Notes under the pieces: generated by a model
What the model saw: only the letters and a program-made list of their open reading frames with translations
Told to the model about the DNA's origin: nothing
The model's database searches: none
Program-made: the position numbers and the translations under genes
Source of the DNA: Paludibacteraceae bacterium
Lineage (GTDB): Bacteria; Bacteroidota; Bacteroidia; Bacteroidales; Paludibacteraceae
DNA length: 49,710 bases
Assembly (NCBI GenBank): GCA_017625155.1
Contig: JAGALP010000001.1
Location: forward strand, 1 to 49,710
Reading direction: 5' to 3'
Part shown: piece after piece, positions 17,643-25,823 of the stretch
How the letters are laid out: the number at the start of each line of letters is the position of its first letter
How positions within the stretch are numbered: the first letter of the stretch is position 1

Positions 17643-20600
17643 CTATCTTCTAGATTTAGGGGTTTTGTTGCGTATTAGTTGCTCGTATTCATCTTGGGCT
17701 TTCTTAATGCCCGTATCACCTGTGACGGTGTTCACAGTGACAAACGGCTCATTCAAACGAGATGAAAGGTCTTTCATTGTGCTGCTATAGGTGGCTAAAG
17801 TCTTAGCCGTAGCAGCTAGTGTAGCATTGAGCCGTCCGTCTTCCGATGCCTTAGCAATCTTCACTGGGGCTGTGATAGTGCTTGATACATCTTGAGCTCT
17901 TAACGAACCTATTGTGTTCGTTCGTTGGGCATAATCAAGGGTATTGATTATTGCTCTGGCTTCAGGATTAGCAAGCAACTTCTGCGAGGCTACCCACTCT
18001 CCTGCGTGTACCACTCCCACCTCCTTCTCAGGAGGACCAGCGGGGGTAAAACCACCCGAAGCATAACCTACAGCAGCAGACGCTTCTTGCTGCTTTTTGA
18101 TAGATGCAATCTGCAATGCTCCGGCAGCAATAGCCATAGCAGCAGCTATAGGAGCCATCACGAAACCGACCACAGGAATTGCTGCAGCAGAGGAATAAGC
18201 AGCAATGGCAGACATAGCAGTTTGGGCAACGGCTTGAATCACCTGCATGGCAAACATCTTCTTATTTGCCTCTGCCTTGGCTTTGCCAAGTTCCTTCTGT
18301 TTCTGTTGTTCGAGCTGCACCTCTTTGTACTTGTTGCCCTCTGCAGCAGAAATTTGGGCATCATATACGGATGTGATCTTGGCGGTTTCGATATCCAACT
18401 GTGCTTGTACCAGGTCACTCACCTCGGAAAAGATAGCAGACATACCCGAAAGCACAGTATCGAGCGATTGTGAGAATGCCTGCCCGCCGTCGGATTCAAG
18501 CCAGTCGGCTACATCATCCATGGCGGAACGGAACGACTTTTTGAGTTCCTTGGCATTCTTCACATTGTACTTACGACCTAATTGGTACTTTGCCTCTTGA
18601 AAGGCACGCTCTATCTGCAAGCGTTCTTTGCTATTATTGCCACATGCCTTCAGCATCTCCTTGTGGACAATCTCAAGGTTGCGAAGATCGCGTTGATAGC
18701 TATCGTTATCAGGCATCTGATATGCCTTGGTAAAGTACTCCTCACGCATCTTCTCTTGGAGTTTGCGATCCTCCTCAAGGTGCTTCATCTGCTGTCTGCG
18801 ACTAGTGTCTTGGTAGTTCTTTTCCGCCTTTAATCGCTCCTTTGAGCCTTCCTCGTACAAGCCAGCGAACTTACGTAGGTGTTCCAACTCCTGTAACTCC
18901 ATCGCGTTTTGATACTGGCGAGCAGTCATCTCGCCATCAATATAGCGTTGCTGCAACGCAGCAAGTTGCTGTTGGTAAGCCTCATTCTCTTGCTCTACTG
19001 TTCCCTCGATGGCATTCGTTACTTGCTTGCGTAATGCTTCATAATAATTTGCCTCAATCGTGACTTGCTCATTGCCCACAAGGTCAGTATGTGCTAATTT
19101 CTTTTGGTGGTACTCCACCTGAATAGCCAACATTCGTTTGGTGTAGGCATCATAATCCTTCTCTCCTTTGGCATAGGCAATGCGATTGAGAGCTTCCTCT
19201 CGCTCTTTCCAATCATCTTCGGCTTGGAACTTGTTGGTGGGTGTAGTATTCTCTGGTTCAGGAGTGGGAACGACAGTCGGAGTTGGAACGACCACATCTA
19301 CATCATCAACAATTTCCTCAAACTCTGCTTCTGCTTTCATAAGCCCTTCGCCATATTCTCCAAGAATAATTTTCTCTTGCTCTAAGAGTGCTTGCAACTC
19401 CTTATCCGTTTCTGCTAAATTGCGTTTAGCAGTTTGTATGTCTTCATCAATATCTGCTGTCATATAGCCCGAAGCCTGCATAGCTCCACCTTGGTTCAGC
19501 AAATCTAAAACAGTACTGCCTGTTTTTTCCTGATTTTGAGCAAGCGTGCTTGCCGTTGCTCGCTCCTCACCTAGTTTGGCTATCTCAGCATTTTGCTCCG
19601 CCTTTTTGATATTGAGTTCAGCTTTCTGCCGACCAATCTCAGCCAGTTTATCCTTTGCACCCTCCAACTCATATTTATAGCGCAACGCCTCAAGGTAATC
19701 ATCCAATGCCTGTTTGTTGGCTTGGTACTTACCTGTCGTTGCATCCAATTGCGCATTATAATTGGGAATAATCGCATTCAGTTTATCAACAGCCTTCTTA
19801 CGCTCCACCAAACTTAGCTTCTCATTATTGGCAGCAGCAACCAGCAGGTTGATCTTATTCGTTTCCTCCACCATGTTTTGGGCAGCCACTTTACGAACAC
19901 TATCCAGCGTATTGGTAGTAGTAACTGCCTCTCGCTGTTTCTTGATATACCCAGCCAAAGCAACACCTGCACCAACAATCAAACTTGCTAACAAGCCCCA
20001 TGGGTTTGTCTTCATAGTAGCGTTCAATAATTTCATAGCAGCATTTGCACGGGTCACATTGCCAGTCATACGATTATATGCGACAGAAGCTGCTAAAACA
20101 GCGACTTTGTGCAAGTGCATAGCGGCAGACTTTGCCACGATATAGGCTGTATGCAACTTATCCTTGATAGCAGCAAGATTTACTGCTACGGTGTAAGTTG
20201 CAATAGCAGCTGCAAGGGAAGTGATAGCGACCTTATTCTCCTTAATAAACTTAATCATGGTAAGCAGCACCCTCATGGTTGCAGATGTGGATGATATAAA
20301 GTGCTTCATTACGGGAGCAAGTTCCTGTCCGAGTTGAATAGCCATCTCCTTAAAGCCCTTACGCGCTTTATCAAGGTTGGCTTGTACAGTCGTGTTCTGT
20401 ACATTAAATTCCCTCGTGACAGAGGTAGCCTCCTCATAGGCTTTTTGGGCTTCCTCTTGCTCCCAAATGAGCATGTCGATGTTACCCGCAAGTGCAGATA
20501 TGACAGCAGAGGCACGCGCACCGTTCTCTCCCATGTCCTTAAACACGGGGGCAAGAACGTCCATTCCTCCCAATTCATGCAGGCGGCGAAGCAACATCAA

Positions 20601-21722
20601 TAAGCCCTCATTAGTAGAACGCTGAAGGGCGGCATTGAACTCATTAAGATTGAGACCTGTAGCAGTCGCGATGGTTTCTGTCTCCTTGAAAAGGTTCATA
20701 ATGAGTTTACTCAGAGCGGTGGCTGACATCTCCACTTTCTGACCTTGGGAATCGAGAACAGCTCCAAAAGCCATGATTTGTGGCACGGTCATCCCAGCTT
20801 GCGCTCCAACGCCTGCCAGTCGTTGAGCAAACGAGGATAGATAGCCAGCACTGGCCGTGCAGTTTTGTGACAATTCGTTTATCACAGAACCAACTGCTAA
20901 AAGTGATTGCTCCGTGCCGAGCCGTTCCTCGTCCCCAAAGATATTGGTCAATTTAGAAAGTTGGAGTGTCGCACCCTCGCCAAGGTCATCCAATGCCACA
21001 TTGATTTGATCTGCTGCCCGCACGAAGCCGAGCACATCCTTCTCTGAAGTCTTGCCGAGGCGACCTGCCTCTTGAGCAAGCTGATTGAGTTGCTCGCGGG
21101 AGGAGCGCGTGTCAATCTTCTTGAACTCCTCATTGAGGTGTTCTACCTGCTCTGCCGTTAAACCTGTATACTTGCGGACGCTCGCCATCTCTTGATCCAT
21201 CTCCGCATACATCTGCACCGCTTGTTTGCCTGCCATAACAGCACCTGTGAGTGCCGCCACCCCACCCACGGCAACAGTCTGCCAGCGCTGCCATGTATTA
21301 TTGAACCGCTCCAGCATAGTTTGGGACTTACCAAGCTCTGCGTTTACTTTAGAGATCTCATTCTTGACAAGTTTGATTTTCTTGACCTGTTCGTTCCAGG
21401 CATTAGAGCCACGCTCCATATAGTCAAGCTGCTTATTGAGTGTGGCTAACGATTTTTGCAAATCTCGTGGAGTTGCCTTGTCAAGCCGTCGCATGACGGC
21501 ATCCACCTGCATGGTCGCGGACTCAATCTCCTTAATCTTCCGATTAGTGTCATTGAGTTCGCGTCGCAATTTCTTAAGTGTGACCTTATCGCCAGCGGCA
21601 ACTGCTTTGGCTATCTCGTTCGTAAGATTAAGTGCTGCCTGTTTTAAGTTTACTAAGGTTTGTTCTGCTTGTTGTCCGTTGATGGTTAGATTTACAGACG
21701 CGTTTGTTGAATAATCAGACAT
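17643..21722 (-). CDS. Phage tail tape measure protein (TP901 family)
   Basis: The 1359-aa protein (ATG at 21,722, MSDYSTNASVNLTING) sets tail length. Residues about 150-450 match the TP901 core pattern: YAEMDQEMASVRKYTGLTAEQVEHLN, LAQEAGRLGKTSEKDVLGFVRAADQINVALDDLGEGA, FAQRLAGVGAQAGMTVPQIMAFG. Long coiled-coil segments rich in Lys/Glu/Gln follow. Near the C-terminus there is a hydrophobic Ala-rich stretch (VVGFVMAPIAAAMAIAAGALQIASI). It implies a long-tailed (siphovirus or myovirus-like) phage. It has its own promoter-like site with an inverted repeat over the start codon. Confidence 0.9.
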   Translation of the reverse strand: MSDYSTNASVNLTINGQQAEQTLVNLKQAALNLTNEIAKAVAAGDKVTLKKLRRELNDTNRKIKEIESATMQVDAVMRRLDKATPRDLQKSLATLNKQLDYMERGSNAWNEQVKKIKLVKNEISKVNAELGKSQTMLERFNNTWQRWQTVAVGGVAALTGAVMAGKQAVQMYAEMDQEMASVRKYTGLTAEQVEHLNEEFKKIDTRSSREQLNQLAQEAGRLGKTSEKDVLGFVRAADQINVALDDLGEGATLQLSKLTNIFGDEERLGTEQSLLAVGSVINELSQNCTASAGYLSSFAQRLAGVGAQAGMTVPQIMAFGAVLDSQGQKVEMSATALSKLIMNLFKETETIATATGLNLNEFNAALQRSTNEGLLMLLRRLHELGGMDVLAPVFKDMGENGARASAVISALAGNIDMLIWEQEEAQKAYEEATSVTREFNVQNTTVQANLDKARKGFKEMAIQLGQELAPVMKHFISSTSATMRVLLTMIKFIKENKVAITSLAAAIATYTVAVNLAAIKDKLHTAYIVAKSAAMHLHKVAVLAASVAYNRMTGNVTRANAAMKLLNATMKTNPWGLLASLIVGAGVALAGYIKKQREAVTTTNTLDSVRKVAAQNMVEETNKINLLVAAANNEKLSLVERKKAVDKLNAIIPNYNAQLDATTGKYQANKQALDDYLEALRYKYELEGAKDKLAEIGRQKAELNIKKAEQNAEIAKLGEERATASTLAQNQEKTGSTVLDLLNQGGAMQASGYMTADIDEDIQTAKRNLAETDKELQALLEQEKIILGEYGEGLMKAEAEFEEIVDDVDVVVPTPTVVPTPEPENTTPTNKFQAEDDWKEREEALNRIAYAKGEKDYDAYTKRMLAIQVEYHQKKLAHTDLVGNEQVTIEANYYEALRKQVTNAIEGTVEQENEAYQQQLAALQQRYIDGEMTARQYQNAMELQELEHLRKFAGLYEEGSKERLKAEKNYQDTSRRQQMKHLEEDRKLQEKMREEYFTKAYQMPDNDSYQRDLRNLEIVHKEMLKACGNNSKERLQIERAFQEAKYQLGRKYNVKNAKELKKSFRSAMDDVADWLESDGGQAFSQSLDTVLSGMSAIFSEVSDLVQAQLDIETAKITSVYDAQISAAEGNKYKEVQLEQQKQKELGKAKAEANKKMFAMQVIQAVAQTAMSAIAAYSSAAAIPVVGFVMAPIAAAMAIAAGALQIASIKKQQEASAAVGYASGGFTPAGPPEKEVGVVHAGEWVASQKLLANPEARAIINTLDYAQRTNTIGSLRAQDVSSTITAPVKIAKASEDGRLNATLAATAKTLATYSSTMKDLSSRLNEPFVTVNTVTGDTGIKKAQDEYEQLIRNKTPKSRR

Positions 21723-21773
21723 AGGGTATAAAATTTTTGTGCAAAGTAACAAAAATTCTCCCTATTACTAAAA
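21721..21773 (-). promoter_or_regulatory. Tape-measure promoter with palindrome over the start codon
   Basis: Minus strand: TTTT (21,770-21,773), 20 nt, TTACTTTG (21,742-21,749). Around it lies an inverted repeat AATTTTTGT / ACAAAAATT (21,732-21,740 and 21,749-21,757) with outer arms ATAGGG / CCCTAT (21,721-21,726 and 21,760-21,765). The start codon abuts the left outer arm. The -7 box is imperfect, so this is the weakest of the phage promoter set. Confidence 0.45.
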
Positions 21774-21828
21774 GACATTTTGCGGCATTTCCGAAGCTAT
21801 GGGAAAGCCAGTAAAATCACGGAGAAAC

Positions 21829-22008
21829 ACCCGCTTTTGCGGGTCAAATTTTTCCTAAAAATTGCGTTTTTCCGCTCTAAAAAACAAACGCTGCCTGAAT
21901 TTCAGGCATTTAGAGGGTGCAGGGGGACAAAATCCCCCTGCTTTCCGTCAGAAGACCCCCCAACCGCCCTGCTTTCGTGTTCCGCGCTTGCGCACTTTTT
22001 TAGCGGAA
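21829..22008. other. Non-coding region with nested hairpins
   Basis: An outer long-range pairing TTCCGCT(CT)AAAAAA (21,870-21,884) with TTTTTTAGCGGAA (21,996-22,008) encloses GCCTGA-ATT-TCAGGC (21,893-21,907) and a perfect 9-bp stem GCAGGGGGA / TCCCCCTGC with loop CAAAA (21,919-21,941). A further ACCCGC-TTTT-GCGGGT hairpin sits just outside at 21,829-21,844. There is no credible ORF. It could be a structured RNA or a cluster of terminators; no known RNA family is recognised. Confidence 0.5.
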
Positions 22009-22013
22009 TATGC

Positions 22014-22680
22014 ACGCAGTCTATTTGTGTCACTTTTGCCCTTTCAGTCCATCAATTGACCGAGAGCCTCAAAAGTCTTTCTATATCTTTTTGCCCTTAA
22101 TAGTCTCGCCTTACTCCTCAAACCTTTTGCAGTTTTGCACATGGGCGCGAACCTTGAATAGTCTTTATTTGCTCCGCGTGCCTATGCAGTCTCACTATGT
22201 CCAAAAGGCGAAATAGTCTTTGTATGTACTTTGCGCCCTTTGTGGTCTTGCTATGCTCCGCGCACCTTTGCAGTCTTCGTTTGCTCTGCAACCTCTAAAA
22301 GTCTCTACACATCACGCGCGACCTTATATAGTCTTTATATGATTTGCACACCTATGCAGTCCCTATACAATCAAAAGCGCAAGAGTCTCTGCCTATCTTT
22401 TGCCACCTTTGCAGTCTCCTAATTCCTTGCGAACCTATGCAGTCTTCATACATCTCGCCAACCTCAAAAGTCTCCACCATGTCACACAACCCTATGCCGT
22501 CTCTATAGTTCCCGAAATGCTTTGCAGTCTTCGCATGAACAAAAGCCGAAAAGTCTTTGCCTACTCTTTTGCGCTTGCAGTCTTCATAGTTACAAAATAC
22601 TTTTGCAGTCTCCATACATTGCGCCAACCTTAAAAGTCCCACCACATCACGCGCGCCTATCAGTCTCCATTTGCTCCGTG
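22014..22680. repeat. Degenerate tandem array, 28-bp period, about 24 units
   Basis: A core (plus strand CCTnTGCAGTCTnnATA, AGTCT being the most constant part) recurs at 22018, 22046, 22074, 22102, 22131, 22160, 22188, 22215, 22244, 22272, 22300, 22330, 22358, 22384, 22413, 22441, 22469, 22498, 22526, 22552, 22579, 22607, 22635 and 22662. Steps are 26-30 bp with a mean of 28.0. Units alternate loosely between TGCAGTCT and AAAAGTCT/ATAGTCT forms; the remaining positions are variable. A period of 28 is not a multiple of three, so a repeat protein is unlikely. Function unknown. Confidence 0.85.
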
Positions 22681-22774
22681 TACCTCTGCGCTCTTGGTGT
22701 AACCTTTGCGCCCTTGCGCCTTGCGCTCACTCTTGGCGAGCGGGCGGTATCGGGCTTATTGTGATATTTTTTGC

Positions 22775-23439
22775 ACCGCAGGTATATGTCCCAATCAATG
22801 GGCGGTACATTGCAGGCACGTCCGCAGGAGCCACCGGAGGTATACTCAAATTTACTCTCGCCGAGTGTAGGCGAAACCACCGGAGGTAAACATCAAAAGC
22901 ACCGCAGGTAAACATCTCTGCCCCACCGGAGGTAAATGTCCCAAAATCTTGGGCGGAATAATGCAGGCACATCCGCAGGAGCCACCGGAGGTATACTCAA
23001 ATCCACACCCGCCGTGGAGGCGATAGCACCGCAGGTAGTTATCCAAATGGCAAGCGTCTTGCCAGGCTCTGTGCAACAGCCACCGGAGGTATACATCCCC
23101 CGCTGGGTAAGCGCGTTTCAGCACCGCAGGTAAATGTCTGTAGCACCGCAGGTAGATGTCCAAATTCTTGGGTGGAATAATGCAGGCACGTCCGCAGGAG
23201 CCACCGGAGGTATACTCAAATGTACGCCCACCGCGTAGGTGATAGCACCGCAGGTAATTGTCTATGTAGCACCGCAGGTAAATGTCCCAATTCTTGGGAG
23301 GAATAATGCAGGCACATCCGCAGGAGCCACCGGAGGTATACTCAAATTTACTCCCGCCGAGTGTAGGCGAAACCACCGGAGGTAAACACCAAAAGCACCG
23401 CAGGTAAACACCGCCCCGCGAGGACGGAAGACCGTAGGT
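22775..23439. repeat. GC-rich array A of ACCG(G/C)AGGT motifs
   Basis: Seventeen copies of ACCGGAGGT, ACCGCAGGT or ACCGTAGGT, all in one orientation, at 22775, 22833, 22878, 22901, 22925, 22984, 23028, 23082, 23123, 23144, 23212, 23246, 23271, 23328, 23375, 23397 and 23431. Most are followed by A/T-A-A/T-A-C/T. Longer modules recur, including a block of about 40 bp beginning TGCAGGCACGTCCGCAGGAG (four times), and small CCCAA-TTC-TTGGG hairpins. Read on the minus strand, one open frame spells the same motif in all three phases (YLRC, LPPVV, TSGG), which argues against coding. Confidence 0.9.
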
Positions 23440-23450
23440 AAACAACTCCC

Positions 23451-23482
23451 AAAAAAAAGAAGTAGGCTCACTCGCCTACTTC
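23451..23482 (-). terminator. Terminator of the lysis operon
   Basis: Perfect 9-bp stem GAAGTAGGC / GCCTACTTC followed by eight T residues on the minus strand. The stem overlaps the last codons of the spanin-like gene. It separates the lysis operon from array A. Confidence 0.9.
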
Positions 23483-23949
23483 CTAAAGTAAAATCGGATT
23501 ACGATTTTCAGAATAAAATATATTACCACGGCAGCCACAATTGTCCAAAACAATCCTGTGCTCCATTGGTAGAAACGAGGAACATACTTCTCTGGAGGGT
23601 GTTCGATGTTCCGCACGACATCTTGGTAGATAGTATCTACCTGTAATTGAACTCGATCGCGATAGCGTATACGCCATTTCTCTATAACGAGGGTATCGAC
23701 ACGAGATGGAACTTGTGGCGATGGGCTATTGGATATTGGCATATTAGCAATAGGTGGACTATCGGGTAAGCGAGGTGGAGTCACCTGCGGACGATAGGAC
23801 ATCGCTATGCTATCGCGTTCATAGATGTGCGTGCTATCATTGCGCAATGAAACACGCGTGCTGTCATGCTGCTCGGCAGTGATAACTGGCGATTGCGTCT
23901 TGCAAGAGAAGAGCAGCAGGAGCAAAGGGATTAGATACAAGTATTTCAT
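23476..23949 (-). CDS. Putative unimolecular spanin (u-spanin) lipoprotein
   Basis: The 157-aa protein combines an N-terminal lipoprotein signal (MKYLYLIPLLLLLFSC, lipobox LFSC, Cys16) with a C-terminal transmembrane segment (GLFWTIVAAVVIYFILKIVI) and a short basic tail. Between them lies a Pro/Ser-rich periplasmic stretch with a charged region (EKWRIRYRDRVQLQVDTI). An outer-membrane lipid anchor plus an inner-membrane helix in one chain is the hallmark of u-spanins such as T1 gp11, which join the two membranes in the last step of lysis. It overlaps the amidase gene by 4 nt and ends the lysis operon. Assignment rests on topology and position, not on sequence similarity. Confidence 0.6.
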   Translation of the reverse strand: MKYLYLIPLLLLLFSCKTQSPVITAEQHDSTRVSLRNDSTHIYERDSIAMSYRPQVTPPRLPDSPPIANMPISNSPSPQVPSRVDTLVIEKWRIRYRDRVQLQVDTIYQDVVRNIEHPPEKYVPRFYQWSTGLFWTIVAAVVIYFILKIVIRFYFRK

Positions 23950-24359
23950 AAGCTAACTGTTTTGAGCCATTCTTGGACATTGAAGCATGGGCATGCCTTG
24001 GCAGCGAACTCATAATGTCCGTGAATAGTGGCGTTAGGGAACTGTTGATGGAGTTGGCGGAGCAAATGGAGCAGCGCTTGCGACTGCTCAGGTGTGCGTG
24101 TGTCCGCTGGATTGCAATGGTCGTCAAGACCACCTGCAAAAGCAATACCGATTGAGGTAGCATTATGTCCACGAACATGTGCGCCTGCCTGCGATAGCGG
24201 ACGGCCCTCATGGATGTGGCCATCGTAGTCGATGAAATAATGATAACCTATCGTGCGGAAGCCACGCTGCTTGTGCCAACGAGTGATGATGTCCACGGTG
24301 ACATCTTGCCCAGGGCGGGTAGCCGTGCAATGGATAATGATTTTTGTGATTTCTCTCAT
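23946..24359 (-). CDS. N-acetylmuramoyl-L-alanine amidase (phage endolysin)
   Basis: Cleaves the bond between MurNAc and the peptide stem of peptidoglycan during phage lysis. The 137-aa protein is a stand-alone amidase_2/T7-lysozyme-like domain: zinc ligand His10 in IIHCTAT, YHYFIDYDGHIHEGRP, GAHVRGHNATSIGIAFAGG, and a second zinc-ligand region IHGHYEFAAKACPC. There is no signal peptide, so it needs a holin. It is flanked by a two-helix membrane protein and the spanin-like gene. Confidence 0.9.
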   Translation of the reverse strand: MREITKIIIHCTATRPGQDVTVDIITRWHKQRGFRTIGYHYFIDYDGHIHEGRPLSQAGAHVRGHNATSIGIAFAGGLDDHCNPADTRTPEQSQALLHLLRQLHQQFPNATIHGHYEFAAKACPCFNVQEWLKTVSL

Positions 24360-24361
24360 AA

Positions 24362-24643
24362 CTAATCAGGCATTGGGGGTTCAACTGGTTTGGGTGGTTC
24401 GGGATCTTTGCCTTTGACCTCAATGGTGGTACCAGAGCGGGTTGTTAGCTTGGTAGATTTAGCCGACGAAATGACGGATGGTAACAGAGCCAGTGCAGCG
24501 AACGCAAGGAGTTCGCCAACAGCCGTGATGACTGAGCCATCAATAATGCCAAGGGGCGGAACTAAGAACCCACCGACAATCATTGCCACACTGACGGTAA
24601 GGCAGATGATGAAGGTGACTTTGGAAAAACGATTCTTTTTCAT
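24362..24643 (-). CDS. Holin-like small membrane protein
   Basis: The 93-aa protein has two hydrophobic segments (FIICLTVSVAMIVGGFLVPPLG and SVITAVGELLAFAALALLPSVI) and a soluble C-terminus ending in a Pro-rich KDPEPPKPVEPPMPD tail. Size, topology and position immediately upstream of the endolysin (2-nt gap) suggest a holin that permeabilises the inner membrane. No family-specific motif is seen. It overlaps the upstream 82-aa gene by 4 nt. Confidence 0.6.
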   Translation of the reverse strand: MKKNRFSKVTFIICLTVSVAMIVGGFLVPPLGIIDGSVITAVGELLAFAALALLPSVISSAKSTKLTTRSGTTIEVKGKDPEPPKPVEPPMPD

Positions 24644-24888
24644 AGTTCAGGTGGTTGAGGATCATCGGCAATAGGGGTTTCTCCCCACATGGCGAGGATG
24701 GCGTTTACAAACTCAGATGGCAACACATCCTGAAGTCGAGCACGATCGCGAGGGATGTTGTTGTAACATACGCGTTGGTTCTGACCCAACTGCACGCGTT
24801 GTCTATCCATCTCAACAAACTCTTTGATTACGACATTTACACACTTGGGTGTAAGATGTTCGAGGGCAAATTCGATTTTCTTTTCCAT
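24640..24888 (-). CDS. Small phage protein of unknown function
   Basis: 82-aa acidic/amphipathic protein with no membrane segment (MEKKIEFALEHLTPKCVNVVIKEFVEMDRQRVQ..., ending in PQPPEL). It is translationally coupled (ATGA overlap) with the holin-like gene and starts one nt after the preceding gene's stop. The context is between tail-region and lysis genes. Not recognised. Confidence 0.6.
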   Translation of the reverse strand: MEKKIEFALEHLTPKCVNVVIKEFVEMDRQRVQLGQNQRVCYNNIPRDRARLQDVLPSEFVNAILAMWGETPIADDPQPPEL

Positions 24889-24889
24889 A

Positions 24890-25375
24890 TTATTTACATT
24901 TATAGTTGATGATGAGCGAGGTTTTAGATGCTTTCATGGGAGCATCATCTACAGCAGCTATGCGTAGCACGTTCACGCTTGTAGCGGGTTCGGCGGCAAT
25001 ACTCCAATAGAGTTCTTGGTTAGTGCCTGCGGCTTTGAAGTAGCCATGTGAGGGAACAACACATTGTACTGGGATGGAATAGTACACGACTAACCATCCT
25101 TCAGGCAACATCATATCTTCGAGTGAAAGGAAGATGAAGTCACCAATGATGTTGTAACGAACAATATTGATAAAGCAACTGGTGCCTGCGTACCAAGCGT
25201 AGAGTTCTGAACCGGGCATTCGTCCCGATTCGAACATTGGAACATTGTCTTCAAGGTGACGGAGATAATCCAACGTTCCCAATTCAATGGTGGAGATCAT
25301 TTGCGGAGTAACGCTGCTAGGGGCTTTTGCGTTGGCAATCTCAGCGATTTTAGTGGAAATTTCATCGTATGTCAT
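24890..25375 (-). CDS. Phage protein of unknown function, possibly tail-associated
   Basis: 161-aa protein with an N-terminal helical part (ISTKIAEIANAKAPSSVTPQMISTIELGTLDYLRHL) and a beta-rich remainder with many aromatic residues (ELYAWYAGTSCFINIVRYNIIGDFIFLSLEDMMLPEGWLVVYY). No motif is recognised. It sits between two structural-looking genes and the lysis cassette, so a virion role is plausible. Confidence 0.6.
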   Translation of the reverse strand: MTYDEISTKIAEIANAKAPSSVTPQMISTIELGTLDYLRHLEDNVPMFESGRMPGSELYAWYAGTSCFINIVRYNIIGDFIFLSLEDMMLPEGWLVVYYSIPVQCVVPSHGYFKAAGTNQELYWSIAAEPATSVNVLRIAAVDDAPMKASKTSLIINYKCK

Positions 25376-25398
25376 AGGATATAGAATTAAAATAGTTA

Positions 25399-25821
25399 TT
25401 ACATGTGACGGCGGATATCATCAAAGGCATCTGCGATGATTCCTTGGAACTCTCTGCCGAGGTTGTCGGCGAAGAACTCTTTGAGGTTCATGACGGAGGC
25501 AAAGAATTTCTTGCTGAACCAAGGGCGACGTTTGCGGACTTTGGCATAGCCGAGCATACCGCTGTTACCACGAGGTGTCTCGCGCCCTACTCCATAGTCT
25601 TGCCAAAGACCGTACTCAAGGAACTCTTGGGAGAGCTGCACCTCAAAGAAGCGTCCATCGTGACGCACGGATAAAGAAGCAGGCGAATGAAGCAGGCGGT
25701 CGGTGTCACGGACATCGAGCAACGTAAGCCGCTCCTTCCAGATGTCAATCATGGTTTTGTTGAAAGCCATGACATATTTTTCACGCTCTTGCTGAGCATC
25801 GAATTGTGTGCGCTCTGCCAT
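25399..25821 (-). CDS. Conserved phage protein, possible tail or neck component
   Basis: 140-aa basic protein with MAERTQFDAQQEREKYVMAFNKTM..., then QEFLEYGLWQDYGVGRETPRGN and RKRRPWFSKKFFASVMNLKEFFADNLGREFQGIIADAF. It resembles a protein recurrent in Bacteroides prophages, and its composition is like head-tail connector or HK97 gp10-type proteins. The role is inferred. It starts 2 nt after the 352-aa gene in the same operon. Confidence 0.55.
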   Translation of the reverse strand: MAERTQFDAQQEREKYVMAFNKTMIDIWKERLTLLDVRDTDRLLHSPASLSVRHDGRFFEVQLSQEFLEYGLWQDYGVGRETPRGNSGMLGYAKVRKRRPWFSKKFFASVMNLKEFFADNLGREFQGIIADAFDDIRRHM

Positions 25822-25823
25822 AG

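Noticed and set aside
22352-22645. 97-aa open frame across the 28-bp array
   Set aside because: The period of 28 shifts phase each unit, giving no protein repeat. Both strands are open by chance.
22014-23439. CRISPR array
   Set aside because: Neither array has identical repeats of 23-47 bp with unique spacers of constant size. The 28-bp units are degenerate along their length, the 9-bp motif array has uneven spacing, and no cas genes are present.
22852-23445. 197-aa Cys/Gly-rich open frame on the minus strand, and similar frames at 36,754-37,316
   Set aside because: The same DNA motif is read in three different phases within one frame (YLRC, LPPVV, TSGG), repeat spacing is not a multiple of three, and there is no ribosome-binding site. 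The frames are by-products of a stop-poor repeat.
21753-23475. Diversity-generating retroelement or retron
   Set aside because: No reverse transcriptase gene anywhere in the window and no template/variable repeat pair with adenine-directed changes.
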